Below, in pieces: positions 56,512 through 64,000 of a stretch of 64,000 bases of DNA. Origin of the DNA: Vagococcus jeotgali (GTDB lineage: Bacteria; Bacillota; Bacilli; Lactobacillales; Vagococcaceae); NCBI RefSeq assembly GCF_035918315.1, contig NZ_CP142146.1:62001-126000 (forward strand). The letters are read 5' to 3'. The notes under the pieces were generated by a model that was not told the DNA's origin, did not search any database, and saw only the letters and a list, made by a program, of their open reading frames with translations. A program made the position numbers and the translations under genes. Each line of letters opens with the position of its first letter. The first letter of the stretch is position 1.

Positions 56512-57360
56512 ATGACTCTTAAAAAAACAGTAAAACGCCAAGATTTTTGGCCTAAAGTCTTTACCTATCTATTTTTGATTATTTTATCTGTTATTGTGGT
56601 TTATCCAATTTTAATTACAGTAAGTACTGCTTTTAAAGCAGGGAATGTGAGTGCTTTTACTTTAGATTTTGGTGGGAAATATACGTTGCGAAACTTTAGT
56701 CGTCTATTTGAGGAAACTTTATATGGCAAATGGTATTTTAATACTTTAGTTATTGCTATTTCAACTATGGTGGTTCAAGTTGCTGTGATTACCTTAGCAG
56801 GTTACACCTATAGTCGTTACCGATTTATTGGAAGAAAATTTAGTTTAAAATTCTTTCTAATTATTCAAATGGTACCAACGATGGCTGCTCTAACAGCCTT
56901 TTATGTGATGGCTTTATTACTTAATGCTTTAGATAAACCGTGGTTTTTAACTCTGATTTATATCGGAGGGGGAATTCCAATGAATACTTGGCTTATGAAG
57001 GGGTATTTTGATACTGTCCCAATTGATTTAGATGAATCAGCCAAATTAGATGGTGCTGGTCATTTTAGAATTTTCTGGCAGATAATTTTACCACTTGTAA
57101 AACCAATGATTGCTGTTCAAGCTTTGTGGGCCTTTATGGGACCATTTGGTGATTACATGTTAGCTAGATTCTTACTACGTACGCCAGAAAAAATTACAGT
57201 TGCCGTTGGACTACAGGGGTTTGTCAGTAACGCTCAAGATCAACAAGTGACATTGTTTGCAGCAGGTGCTATTTTAATTGCTCTTCCAATTTCAATCTTG
57301 TTCTTCTTCTTACAAAAAAACTTTGTCTCTGGTCTAATTGCTGGAGGAACAAAAGGATAG
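56512..57360 (+). CDS. malG: Maltodextrin ABC permease
   Basis: 282 residues, six membrane segments, EAA motif [20 protein letters not shown] near residue 175. MalG-type partner of the preceding permease, starting one base after its stop with GGAGGATAACT as ribosome site. The end [12 protein letters not shown] is the conserved MalG tail. Confidence 0.94.
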   Translation: MTLKKTVKRQDFWPKVFTYLFLIILSVIVVYPILITVSTAFKAGNVSAFTLDFGGKYTLRNFSRLFEETLYGKWYFNTLVIAISTMVVQVAVITLAGYTYSRYRFIGRKFSLKFFLIIQMVPTMAALTAFYVMALLLNALDKPWFLTLIYIGGGIPMNTWLMKGYFDTVPIDLDESAKLDGAGHFRIFWQIILPLVKPMIAVQALWAFMGPFGDYMLARFLLRTPEKITVAVGLQGFVSNAQDQQVTLFAAGAILIALPISILFFFLQKNFVSGLIAGGTKG

Positions 57361-57369
57361 GAGAAACTT

Positions 57370-58215
57370 ATGAAACCATTAACATTTCCCATGAACTATT
57401 TTGCAAATACTCTGACACCTACAAAGATGTTTACTGGTAGAAAAAACTTATCTATTTGGCAAATGTTTGTTGTGTTTATCTTTTTATTCTTTTTAATGAT
57501 GAATCCTGTTGTTTTAAAAGGGGGTATTTCGCTACAAGTCAATCTTGAAGATGCTCTTCCTGGTTCTTTAGAAGCATTGAATCAAGCAGATATGTTAGCT
57601 ATTCATGAATTAAATATCCAAGATAGTCTATCTAAAGACGTGACTTCTGGTCAAAAAAGTGAACATGTCTATGTGAGTACGACTCAAGTGCCAAAAGGAC
57701 GTTATCACAATGCTCTTGTTTTTCAAAATAAAACTATGCAGGTTTTTGGAAATGACGGTCAAAATGTTACCTTACATTACACTTCTGGGTGGAATTTAAA
57801 TCAGTATAAAAATACGGGACAGCTAGATAAATTCTTAAATCAAGCATGGCAAGAACAAACGGCTGGTTACCGTCGAGTAATGGGGATCTTACTTAATGGT
57901 TTTGTGTTATTCCTAAATTTAATCATGTTAGTTTTTATAGCTAGTTTATTTTTATGGATGACCAAAAAAAGTCATATATCGTCTATTGAAACTTACAAAG
58001 AATCAGTAAATTTAACATTAAATGCTTTATTTCTTGGAACGCTAGTCGCAGTTATTTTTAGTTTTTTTAGCTTTAATGTGATGACAATGGTAGCTATTCA
58101 AAGTTTTGGTCTAATTCTAGCTTATCTATTAATTTTCTTAAAAACAAAATTAAATGATCAATATGTTTCAAATCAACAAGTAACACACACATTAAATATG
58201 AAAGAGGGTCGTTAA
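57370..58215 (+). CDS. DUF1189-family membrane protein (MalA-like)
   Basis: 281 residues with a hydrophobic segment near residue 30-48, an extracytoplasmic domain to about 170, and three further membrane segments near 172-195, 214-238 and 240-258. Proteins of this family (DUF1189) are repeatedly found next to maltodextrin transport genes in streptococci and enterococci, as here, but their biochemical role is unknown. Start after AGGAGAAACTT. The amylase gene follows 4 bases later. Confidence 0.82.
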   Translation: MKPLTFPMNYFANTLTPTKMFTGRKNLSIWQMFVVFIFLFFLMMNPVVLKGGISLQVNLEDALPGSLEALNQADMLAIHELNIQDSLSKDVTSGQKSEHVYVSTTQVPKGRYHNALVFQNKTMQVFGNDGQNVTLHYTSGWNLNQYKNTGQLDKFLNQAWQEQTAGYRRVMGILLNGFVLFLNLIMLVFIASLFLWMTKKSHISSIETYKESVNLTLNALFLGTLVAVIFSFFSFNVMTMVAIQSFGLILAYLLIFLKTKLNDQYVSNQQVTHTLNMKEGR

Positions 58216-58219
58216 TAAT

Positions 58220-59983
58220 ATGGAAAGAGCAGCACTACTACATCGTCCTGAAAGTGAATATGCTTACTTAAAATCAAGAACAGAGATGCACATTAGACTT
58301 AGAACCAAAAAAGATGATGTTAAAGAGGTATACATACTAAAGGGTGATCCTTATTTAATTGATCAAGATAAATGGTATCAAGAAGAAACACCCATGTTAA
58401 AAATTGCTTCAACAGATGATTATGATTATTGGTTTATCTCAGTTACTGCTAAACACCAACGTTTACAATATGCTTTTCATGTTCTTGGAGTAGATGGTGA
58501 TGATGTTTTTTACGGAGATCGTGGTTTGTTTGACTATCATCAAGACGTGATTAGTACTGCAGGTAATTATTTTAGAATGCCTTATTTTCAAGAAGCAGAT
58601 ATGTTTAAAGAGCCTAAATGGGTAAAAGAAACTGTCTGGTATCAAATATTTCCAGAGCGATTTGCTAATGGGGATACAAGTAATGATCCAAAAGGTACTC
58701 TACCTTGGGGTAGTAAAGACCCATCTCGTGAGGATTTCTTTGGAGGGGATTTACAAGGGGTAATTGATCATCTAGATTATTTAAAGGATTTAGGGATTAA
58801 TGGGCTTTATTTTTGTCCAGTATTTAAAGCGATGTCCAATCACAAATATGACACGATTGATTATTATGACATAGATCCAGATTTTGGTGACAAAGAGACT
58901 TTCAAAATATTAGTTCAAGAAGCTCATAAACGTGGCATTCGTGTCATGCTTGATGCGGTATTTAATCATATTGGTTATGCTTCAAAAGAATTCCAAGACG
59001 TAGTTGAACACGGCGAAAAATCAAAATATAAAGACTGGTTCTATATTCATGACTATCCCGTTGAGTTTGGTATAGGAGGGAATACGGAGGGGTCTGAATT
59101 GATTCATTATGATACTTTTGCATTCACTCCTATGATGCCAAAATTAAACACAACTAACCCTGAAGTGGCAGCTTATTTACTTGATATTGCTACTTATTGG
59201 ATTGAAGAATTTGATATTGATGCTTGGAGATTAGATGTAGCAAATGAGGTAGACCACCGTTTTTGGAAGAAATTTTATGAGGCCACAACAGCTCTAAAAC
59301 CAGATTTTTATATTTTAGGTGAGATTTGGCATTCTTCTCAGCGCTGGCTTGAAGGTGATGAGTTCCATGCAGTGATGAACTATGCTTATACAGAAACGAT
59401 TTTAAATTTCTTTGTACAAAAAAATATATCTGCTACAAAGCTAGCTAGTGGATTGTATGAGCAGTTAATGCTATACCGCGAGCAAACCAATCAAGTTATG
59501 TTTAACTGTTTAGATTCTCATGATACAGCTAGATTATTAACACTTAGTGATGGAGATAAAGATATTGCTAAGATGACATTAGCCTTTACTTTTTTACAAC
59601 AAGGCTCACCTTGTATCTATTACGGAACAGAAGTTGGTATGACAGGTGGTAATGATCCAGACTGTCGTAAATGTATGATTTGGGATGAAGAACAACAAGA
59701 TAGAGTTTTCTTTGAATTTATGAAGGACTTAATTCATTTAAGACATGAGTATCAAGAAGTACTATCTGATGGTCAATTAATTTTTGATGTGTTAGATAAT
59801 GAAGAACGTGTTGTTGTCTTTAGTCGCAAGTCAGATAAGGGGATTATCACAGGTTACTTTAATGCAGGTAGTCATTTATTTGAAGCAAAAGCTGATGGTA
59901 AAGTAGTCTTAAGTCAACAAGCAGAAGTTTCTATGGATAAATTAGTTATTGAACCAAAGGGGTTTGTGGTAACTTATAATTAA
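58220..59983 (+). CDS. Maltogenic amylase/neopullulanase (GH13)
   Basis: 587 residues without signal peptide, so cytoplasmic. An N-terminal beta domain (1-120) as in GH13_20 enzymes is followed by the barrel from WYQIFPERFANGD. Catalytic residues: D in DAWRLDVANEVD near 339, E in ILGEIWHSS near 368, D in LDSHDTARLL near 435. It degrades imported maltodextrins or cyclodextrins to maltose and glucose. The start follows AGAGGGTCGTTAATAAT. Last gene of the operon, followed by a terminator. Confidence 0.93.
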   Translation: MERAALLHRPESEYAYLKSRTEMHIRLRTKKDDVKEVYILKGDPYLIDQDKWYQEETPMLKIASTDDYDYWFISVTAKHQRLQYAFHVLGVDGDDVFYGDRGLFDYHQDVISTAGNYFRMPYFQEADMFKEPKWVKETVWYQIFPERFANGDTSNDPKGTLPWGSKDPSREDFFGGDLQGVIDHLDYLKDLGINGLYFCPVFKAMSNHKYDTIDYYDIDPDFGDKETFKILVQEAHKRGIRVMLDAVFNHIGYASKEFQDVVEHGEKSKYKDWFYIHDYPVEFGIGGNTEGSELIHYDTFAFTPMMPKLNTTNPEVAAYLLDIATYWIEEFDIDAWRLDVANEVDHRFWKKFYEATTALKPDFYILGEIWHSSQRWLEGDEFHAVMNYAYTETILNFFVQKNISATKLASGLYEQLMLYREQTNQVMFNCLDSHDTARLLTLSDGDKDIAKMTLAFTFLQQGSPCIYYGTEVGMTGGNDPDCRKCMIWDEEQQDRVFFEFMKDLIHLRHEYQEVLSDGQLIFDVLDNEERVVVFSRKSDKGIITGYFNAGSHLFEAKADGKVVLSQQAEVSMDKLVIEPKGFVVTYN

Positions 59984-59984
59984 A

Positions 59985-60025
59985 TAAAAAAACGAGGTTG
60001 ACTTTTGTAGTCATCCTCGTTTTTG
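59985..60025. terminator. Bidirectional intrinsic terminator
   Basis: AAAAACGAGGTTGACT (59988-60003) pairs with AGTCATCCTCGTTTTT (60009-60024), one mismatch, A- and T-runs on both sides. It serves the mal operon and the convergent HdeD gene. Confidence 0.9.
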
Positions 60026-60031
60026 ATTTAA

Positions 60032-60556
60032 TTAACGAAAAGCATAAGTGATTTCTGTGATACCAAATAACATAAAGTAAAAACCTACTAAGAAGCTTAG
60101 TGTTAAACCAGCTGTTGCAGGGCTAAGTAATAACATAATCCCAACAATAACTCCTAAGATACAAACAATGATTGTAAACCAGTAGTATCCTTCACCAGCA
60201 GCTTTTACTGAGCTAGCTGTAAATAATCCAACGATTGAATCAATTAAGAACCATAAAGCAAAGATAACTGAAATAGCAACCATACCAGCACCAACGTTGA
60301 ATAATAATAGTAATCCAATGATGATATCAAAAATACCCATGACAATAGGCATTGTTGTTGCCCAACCAGTATATTGTCTTAAACGGCGTCTAAAGAATAA
60401 TTCAAAAATTCCTTTAACAACTGCGATAATACCAAATACAATGACTAAACTTTCTAATGTTGATGATGGATCTTGAAAAGCAATTAGTGATACGATAATA
60501 AATAAAATTCCTAGTAAGAATGACCACCAGTCAAATCCTGTTTTTTCTGTTGACAT
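60032..60556 (-). CDS. HdeD-like membrane protein (DUF308)
   Basis: 174 residues with six membrane segments in three repeated pairs, e.g. FLLGILFIIVSLIAF, SLVIVFGIIAVVKGIFELFF and WFTIIVCILGVIVGIMLLL, the DUF308/HdeD pattern. HdeD of E. coli is linked to acid resistance, but Gram-positive members are uncharacterised. Ribosome site AGAGGAGAGATTTTT. Single gene; 27 bases upstream lies the end of the dipeptidase pseudogene, same strand. Confidence 0.88.
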   Translation of the reverse strand: MSTEKTGFDWWSFLLGILFIIVSLIAFQDPSSTLESLVIVFGIIAVVKGIFELFFRRRLRQYTGWATTMPIVMGIFDIIIGLLLLFNVGAGMVAISVIFALWFLIDSIVGLFTASSVKAAGEGYYWFTIIVCILGVIVGIMLLLSPATAGLTLSFLVGFYFMLFGITEITYAFR

Positions 60557-60583
60557 AAAAATCTCTCCTCTAATTTTTTATAG

Positions 60584-61899
60584 TTAATATTGTTGAGTGA
60601 TACTATAAACATTTTCAATCGATTTTTGAATGATATGGTTAAGTATCAGTTTGTTTTGTTTCTCTAAGAAGTTAATTAATTCTTCAGAATTTAGTAATGA
60701 AATAGCAGTATCAGTTGAATAGATAAATTGTTGAACATATTGCCTATTAGCATCAAGGAATTCATTAATCAATTTTTGCCGCTGTGCTAATGGCAATTTT
60801 AGTATAATCTCTTTTAACTTGGATAGGCTCTCTTGAATGGAGTCTGGAAAACGATATTTAGGAATTTTAGTAACATTTGTATATTGTGGAATATATGGAT
60901 CAAGTGGACTAAAGCCAATATTAGTCCAAAAGATACTTGAGACACCTTCATTTAATTGAGAGCGAATATTGAAAATATACGATGCGACATCCTGACTAAT
61001 TGCAGTGATAGTGTCAGGAGTATCCTCTTCTTTAAATAAAGAAGAGTAAAACATATAGTGTGGACGCAATGAACAAATAACGTCAATCAACCTTAGTCTT
61101 GATGTCGTTTGAAATAAAAATGGTAGATAGTCAGAATGGACTAAAGACTCATCAGACATTAGAAACGCATAGGTCAACTGGGCTCCTCGGTGAGCTTCTT
61201 GTTGTTTGTTACCAAAAATATCACGTACATTCCAAGTGGTTGGATTGGTGTTTAAGTGATGGCGGATAACAAAACGCTCAATATTATCAGAAGTCAAAAC
61301 GTTTAGCGAATCACTAAAATCAATGTGTTCCTGAGATAATTGATTTGTAATAATGGCACATGAATTATCAGGAATACGTTGCGCGATCCAGTGATGGCCA
61401 GTGAGAATCTCCATATACCAAACATCTTGATTGTCACTAAAAGCAACGGCACTTCGACCGTTAGAACCATAAAGGTGAATCAAATTACCAAGGTATTCCA
61501 CTCCTTCTTTTGCCGAATGGACGTAAGGAATGACACTATGTAGTAGCATATCATTACTTAGACCATGGTCTACAAAAGGATCAAAGGCCAATGCTTTATT
61601 GCTACCTCTTAGGTTTGGAATAACAATCATAGTAACGTTATTTTCATTTATACCACCATCATCAAACTTGTGTTGGTCATCATCTACATGAGTTGAAACA
61701 GTTTGATAGCGTAAAGCTCGTTTTGGTAGAGGAACTGTTATACCAGTTATCTTTGAAGTGAGTGTCTTTGTTTGATGACCACTCTCAGAAAAGGCACGTA
61801 AGGTAACTGGGTTATCGGCTTTTTTCTATCTATTAATTTTGCAACAACAGTTGATTCGTCAATGGTTGCTTGTTTACCAACTAATATTGTTGTCTCCAT
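60584..61899 (-). pseudogene. pepD: C69-family dipeptidase (PepD), frameshifted and missing the catalytic cysteine
   Basis: The minus strand starts METTILVGKQATIDESTVVA at 61899 behind AAGGAGGAATGAG. In active C69 dipeptidases this reads CTTI with an N-terminal nucleophile Cys; here the Cys position is Glu. The frame fails near 61827 (KLIDRKK, then ADNPVTLRAFSESGHQ in another frame) and continues to the normal end as a 348-codon stretch (VIPNLRGSNKALAFDPFVDH onward). So two independent lesions inactivate it. Its substrate would have been dipeptides in the cytoplasm. Confidence 0.88.
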
Positions 61900-62221
61900 C
61901 TCATTCCTCCTTATCATTAAGTTATGTCAAGGTAACTAACATCTACTGAATGTGCTATTAACTAAATTAAAGAATTACTTCTATCTTAATTCTATAAAAT
62001 TAAGAGTTCCTTAAATTACTCTTTTATGTCGCAACCTTAGGCAAAAAAAAGCACATTATATTAAGATGAGAGGGAGTTTACTAGAAAAAAAGTCTTATTT
62101 TTGGTAATAGATAGCTTAAAAAGGATTGGATTTTACTAATAAATAAAGATTGTTAAGTTTTTTGAAATCGTTTACTATTGATAGTGAGGTACTAATTGAA
62201 GGAAAAGGATGTGTCAAAAGT
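61900..62221. other. Intergenic region between divergent genes
   Basis: About 320 bases. The frame of the downstream gene is open from TTG 62150 but without ribosome site there. I see no clear terminator, repeat or RNA gene; AT-rich promoter sequence is likely. Confidence 0.5.
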
Positions 62222-63133
62222 ATGGTAAAACGTCTAATCAGTGCTAATCCAAGTGAGATTAGCCAAATGACAGCAAGTGAGCTTAAGCAAAGCATTAAGG
62301 CAAGCGATGGTCGTGTTATTTTAAGTGAGAATGTGGTGCTTCATGAACCGATTGTAGGAGATATCACAGCTACCGAGTTAGCCAGAGCTTTTGGAGCTGA
62401 TATGATTTTATTAAATGGTTTTGATATGTTTCAACCTCAAATATCAGGACTGTATGGGTACGGAAGTAATGTAGTAAGCGAGCATACTTTAGAAGATTTA
62501 CAAAAATTAGTTCATATGCCAATTGGTTTGAATTTAGAGCCAGTAGATAAAGCGGCCAACATGACTGAAGGTCGAATTGATATTCCAAAGGGGCGTTGTG
62601 CTAGCGTAGAAACATTTAAGAAAGCTAGTGAATTAGGTTTTGATTTTGTACTATTAACCGGAAATCCAGGTGTTGGGGTAACTAATGAGGCTATTATTAA
62701 AGCTGTTTCTTTAGCAAAAGAGCATTTTAGTGGTTTGGTGATTGCTGGGAAAATGCATAGTGCAGGTGTTGATGAGCCTGTAGTTTCTATAGAGGCTATT
62801 AAAGCATTTATTAAGGCTGGGGCTGATATGATTTTAGTGCCAGCAGTAGGGACAGTACCAGGAGTAAGAGATGAGCATATTATAGAAGTCATTGATTATG
62901 CTCACAAACATGGGGTCTTAGTCATTAGTGCTATTGGGACGAGTCAAGAAAGCTCAGATGAAGAAACCATTCGTCAAATTGGTTTACACAATAAAATGTT
63001 GGGGGTAGACATTCAACATATTGGTGATGCTAACATGGGACTTGTGGGTATTCGTAATATTCAAGTGTTGTCAGATGCTATTCGTGGGTCAAGGCATACG
63101 GTTTCTAGAATGGCTAGATCAGTGAATAGATAA
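62222..63133 (+). CDS. DUF7916-like TIM-barrel protein, unknown function
   Basis: About 303 residues starting MVKRLISANPSEISQMTASE. A barrel-like alternation of strands and helices with glycine motifs (VLLTGNPGVGVTNEAIIKAV, LVIAGKMHSAGVDEP, ADMILVPAVGTVPGVRDEHI, HIGDANMGLVGIRN). I believe it belongs to DUF7916, related to phosphosugar or PEP-mutase-like barrels, but no reaction is known to me. ATG 62222 is chosen by family start; AAGGAAAAGG lies 12 bases upstream, a weak fit. TTG 62150 is an alternative start. It stands alone. Confidence 0.7.
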   Translation: MVKRLISANPSEISQMTASELKQSIKASDGRVILSENVVLHEPIVGDITATELARAFGADMILLNGFDMFQPQISGLYGYGSNVVSEHTLEDLQKLVHMPIGLNLEPVDKAANMTEGRIDIPKGRCASVETFKKASELGFDFVLLTGNPGVGVTNEAIIKAVSLAKEHFSGLVIAGKMHSAGVDEPVVSIEAIKAFIKAGADMILVPAVGTVPGVRDEHIIEVIDYAHKHGVLVISAIGTSQESSDEETIRQIGLHNKMLGVDIQHIGDANMGLVGIRNIQVLSDAIRGSRHTVSRMARSVNR

Positions 63134-63176
63134 TAAAAGTCTGATGTTAAGCAAAGCATTATCAGTTAAAATAGTT

Positions 63177-63182
63177 TATAAT
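63177..63182 (+). promoter_or_regulatory. -10 box of the gene at 63221
   Basis: TATAAT 39 bases before the start codon; GTTAAA at 63165-63170 is too close to be a -35, and no good -35 is seen. Confidence 0.4.
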
Positions 63183-63220
63183 AGAGATACAAAAAGAAAA
63201 GTCATGATGGAGGAATCGTA

Positions 63221-63757
63221 ATGTTTGAGCAAAAAAAAGTTTATAAAAGTATGGAGAATCGCCAATTTACCTCTGAGAGTTTATTAGCTGAATTAGAAGA
63301 ATTAAAAGCGTTTCAATTTGAGGATGTTTCCTACACGGGTATTAGCTTGAATATTGATATGCTAATTACCCAATACTTAAGAGATGACCACTTTAATTTA
63401 ATAGAAGTGAAAGGTGGTATTGCTAAAAAAAGTTTTGACTTATGGTACAAAGATCTATGTTTAGCTATTGAGATTTATAATCGATTCGCAGTCTATACAC
63501 AAGCATATTTTAGAGATTACGTGGAACAAGCTAATGCTTATGAAGCACAAACAGGTTTTAGTAACACATCTAAAGAGTTTAAAGAATATTTTGAACAAGG
63601 TAACTCTATGTATTTCCATGATGTTCTTCACTTAGTTTTTGACTTATCACGAAAAATTGATTTAAGTATAGATGATTTCAATGAAGCAATTGTTTATGAA
63701 GGACTAAACAAAGCCGATTATCCATTACCAGAAAAATTAGTATTTGAAGGTAAATAA
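63221..63757 (+). CDS. Hypothetical protein
   Basis: 178 residues, MFEQKKVYKSMENRQFTSES. Soluble, helix-rich and acidic, with many aromatic residues (FDLWYKDLCLAIEIYNRFAV, YTQAYFRDYVEQANAYEAQT). No signal peptide, membrane segment or known motif. GATGGAGGAATCGTA is a strong ribosome site and a good terminator follows, so the gene is real. Function unknown. Confidence 0.75.
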   Translation: MFEQKKVYKSMENRQFTSESLLAELEELKAFQFEDVSYTGISLNIDMLITQYLRDDHFNLIEVKGGIAKKSFDLWYKDLCLAIEIYNRFAVYTQAYFRDYVEQANAYEAQTGFSNTSKEFKEYFEQGNSMYFHDVLHLVFDLSRKIDLSIDDFNEAIVYEGLNKADYPLPEKLVFEGK

Positions 63758-63778
63758 CAAGTTTTCGCGCATAAAAAT

Positions 63779-63816
63779 AAATGTCTATCTAACACGGCTA
63801 AGTTAGGTAGACATTT
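63779..63816 (+). terminator. Intrinsic terminator
   Basis: AAATGTCTATCTAAC (63779-63793) pairs with GTTAGGTAGACATTT (63802-63816), one G-T, then TTTTT. Beyond it, to 64000, I see no gene. Confidence 0.85.
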
Positions 63817-64000
63817 TTGAAAATGACTAGCATTTAATATCATTCATCATCGTCGAAAGAGAATTGGGAAAATCTTTACATGTATGTTTTGAATTGGAAT
63901 TAAACACCAATTATTTTATTTGTTGCTTATGTGCCGAATCATCCCCTTTGCTTTTTTTAAACATTAATTAGTTATTTTTTAGTAAAAAATAAGAAAATTT

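Noticed and set aside
53877-57360. ATPase gene for the sugar ABC systems
   Set aside because: No Walker/ABC-signature frame occurs in either ABC operon; a shared MsmX-type ATPase elsewhere is the usual arrangement.
62370-62892. Two minus-strand frames within the DUF7916-like gene
   Set aside because: Antisense shadows of a clear coding region.

Overview
The window looks like chromosomal DNA of a low-GC Gram-positive bacterium of the Enterococcaceae; Vagococcus is my best guess, from protein resemblance only. Supporting signs are AT-rich sequence, strong AGGAG-type ribosome binding sites, PTS sugar operons with cre sites, a LicT-type antiterminator, GW-domain and teichoic-acid-type proteins, an Fst-type toxin locus, and IS30, IS256, IS3 and ISL3 insertion sequences typical of lactic acid bacteria.

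Layout. 1-5050: nested insertion sequences (ISL3 end, IS30 copy 1, IS3 remnant, an internally deleted IS256 with an IS30-type element inside it, IS30 copy 2). 5084-9423: a beta-glucoside operon on the minus strand (licT, PTS EIIBCA, 6-phospho-beta-glucosidase) behind a readable RAT/terminator switch. 9460-11345: an IS3 remnant split by an intact IS256 with a perfect 8-bp target duplication. 11480-12436: a tRNA-dihydrouridine synthase. 12574-14676: two, probably three, related small-RNA genes with an anti-Shine-Dalgarno hairpin loop; an ISL3 element with a perfect 8-bp duplication sits between them. 14769-17887: a MazG-like pyrophosphohydrolase and a GtrB/YfhO-type glycosylation pair. 17938-22697 (minus): a sugar ABC importer without ATPase, coupled to a frameshifted UbiA prenyltransferase gene and a signal-less NMT1-fold protein. 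22930-25199 (plus): a YieK-like protein and a second 6-phospho-beta-glucosidase. 25246-32841: a nitroreductase, then a surface-glycopolymer operon (GT2-TagF fusion, GW/C39 secreted protein, DUF6270-like protein, lipoprotein). 32880-35501: three interleaved decayed IS3 elements. 35531-41259: a TauE permease and an alpha-glucoside PTS operon (EIICB, GH4, RpiR, membrane protein, EIIA).

41284-50212 is a debris and accessory zone: fragments of a VOC protein, a metal P-type ATPase and an acetyltransferase gene, an XRE regulator, cell-wall-anchor remnants, a plasmid-type relaxase, an Fst/Par-type type I toxin-antitoxin locus, two IS256-family elements and a gene truncated by one of them. 50259-53497 is a NUDIX plus PLD/helicase/DUF3427 operon. 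53877-59983 is a maltodextrin import and degradation operon. The window ends with an HdeD-like protein, an inactivated C69 dipeptidase gene, a DUF7916-like protein and an unknown protein.

The functional theme is import and cleavage of glucosides (beta-, alpha- and maltodextrin), with cell-surface decoration genes and heavy IS traffic. The sugar ABC systems lack their own ATPase and would depend on a shared MsmX-type ATPase encoded elsewhere. All family names come from reading the sequence, without database searches.
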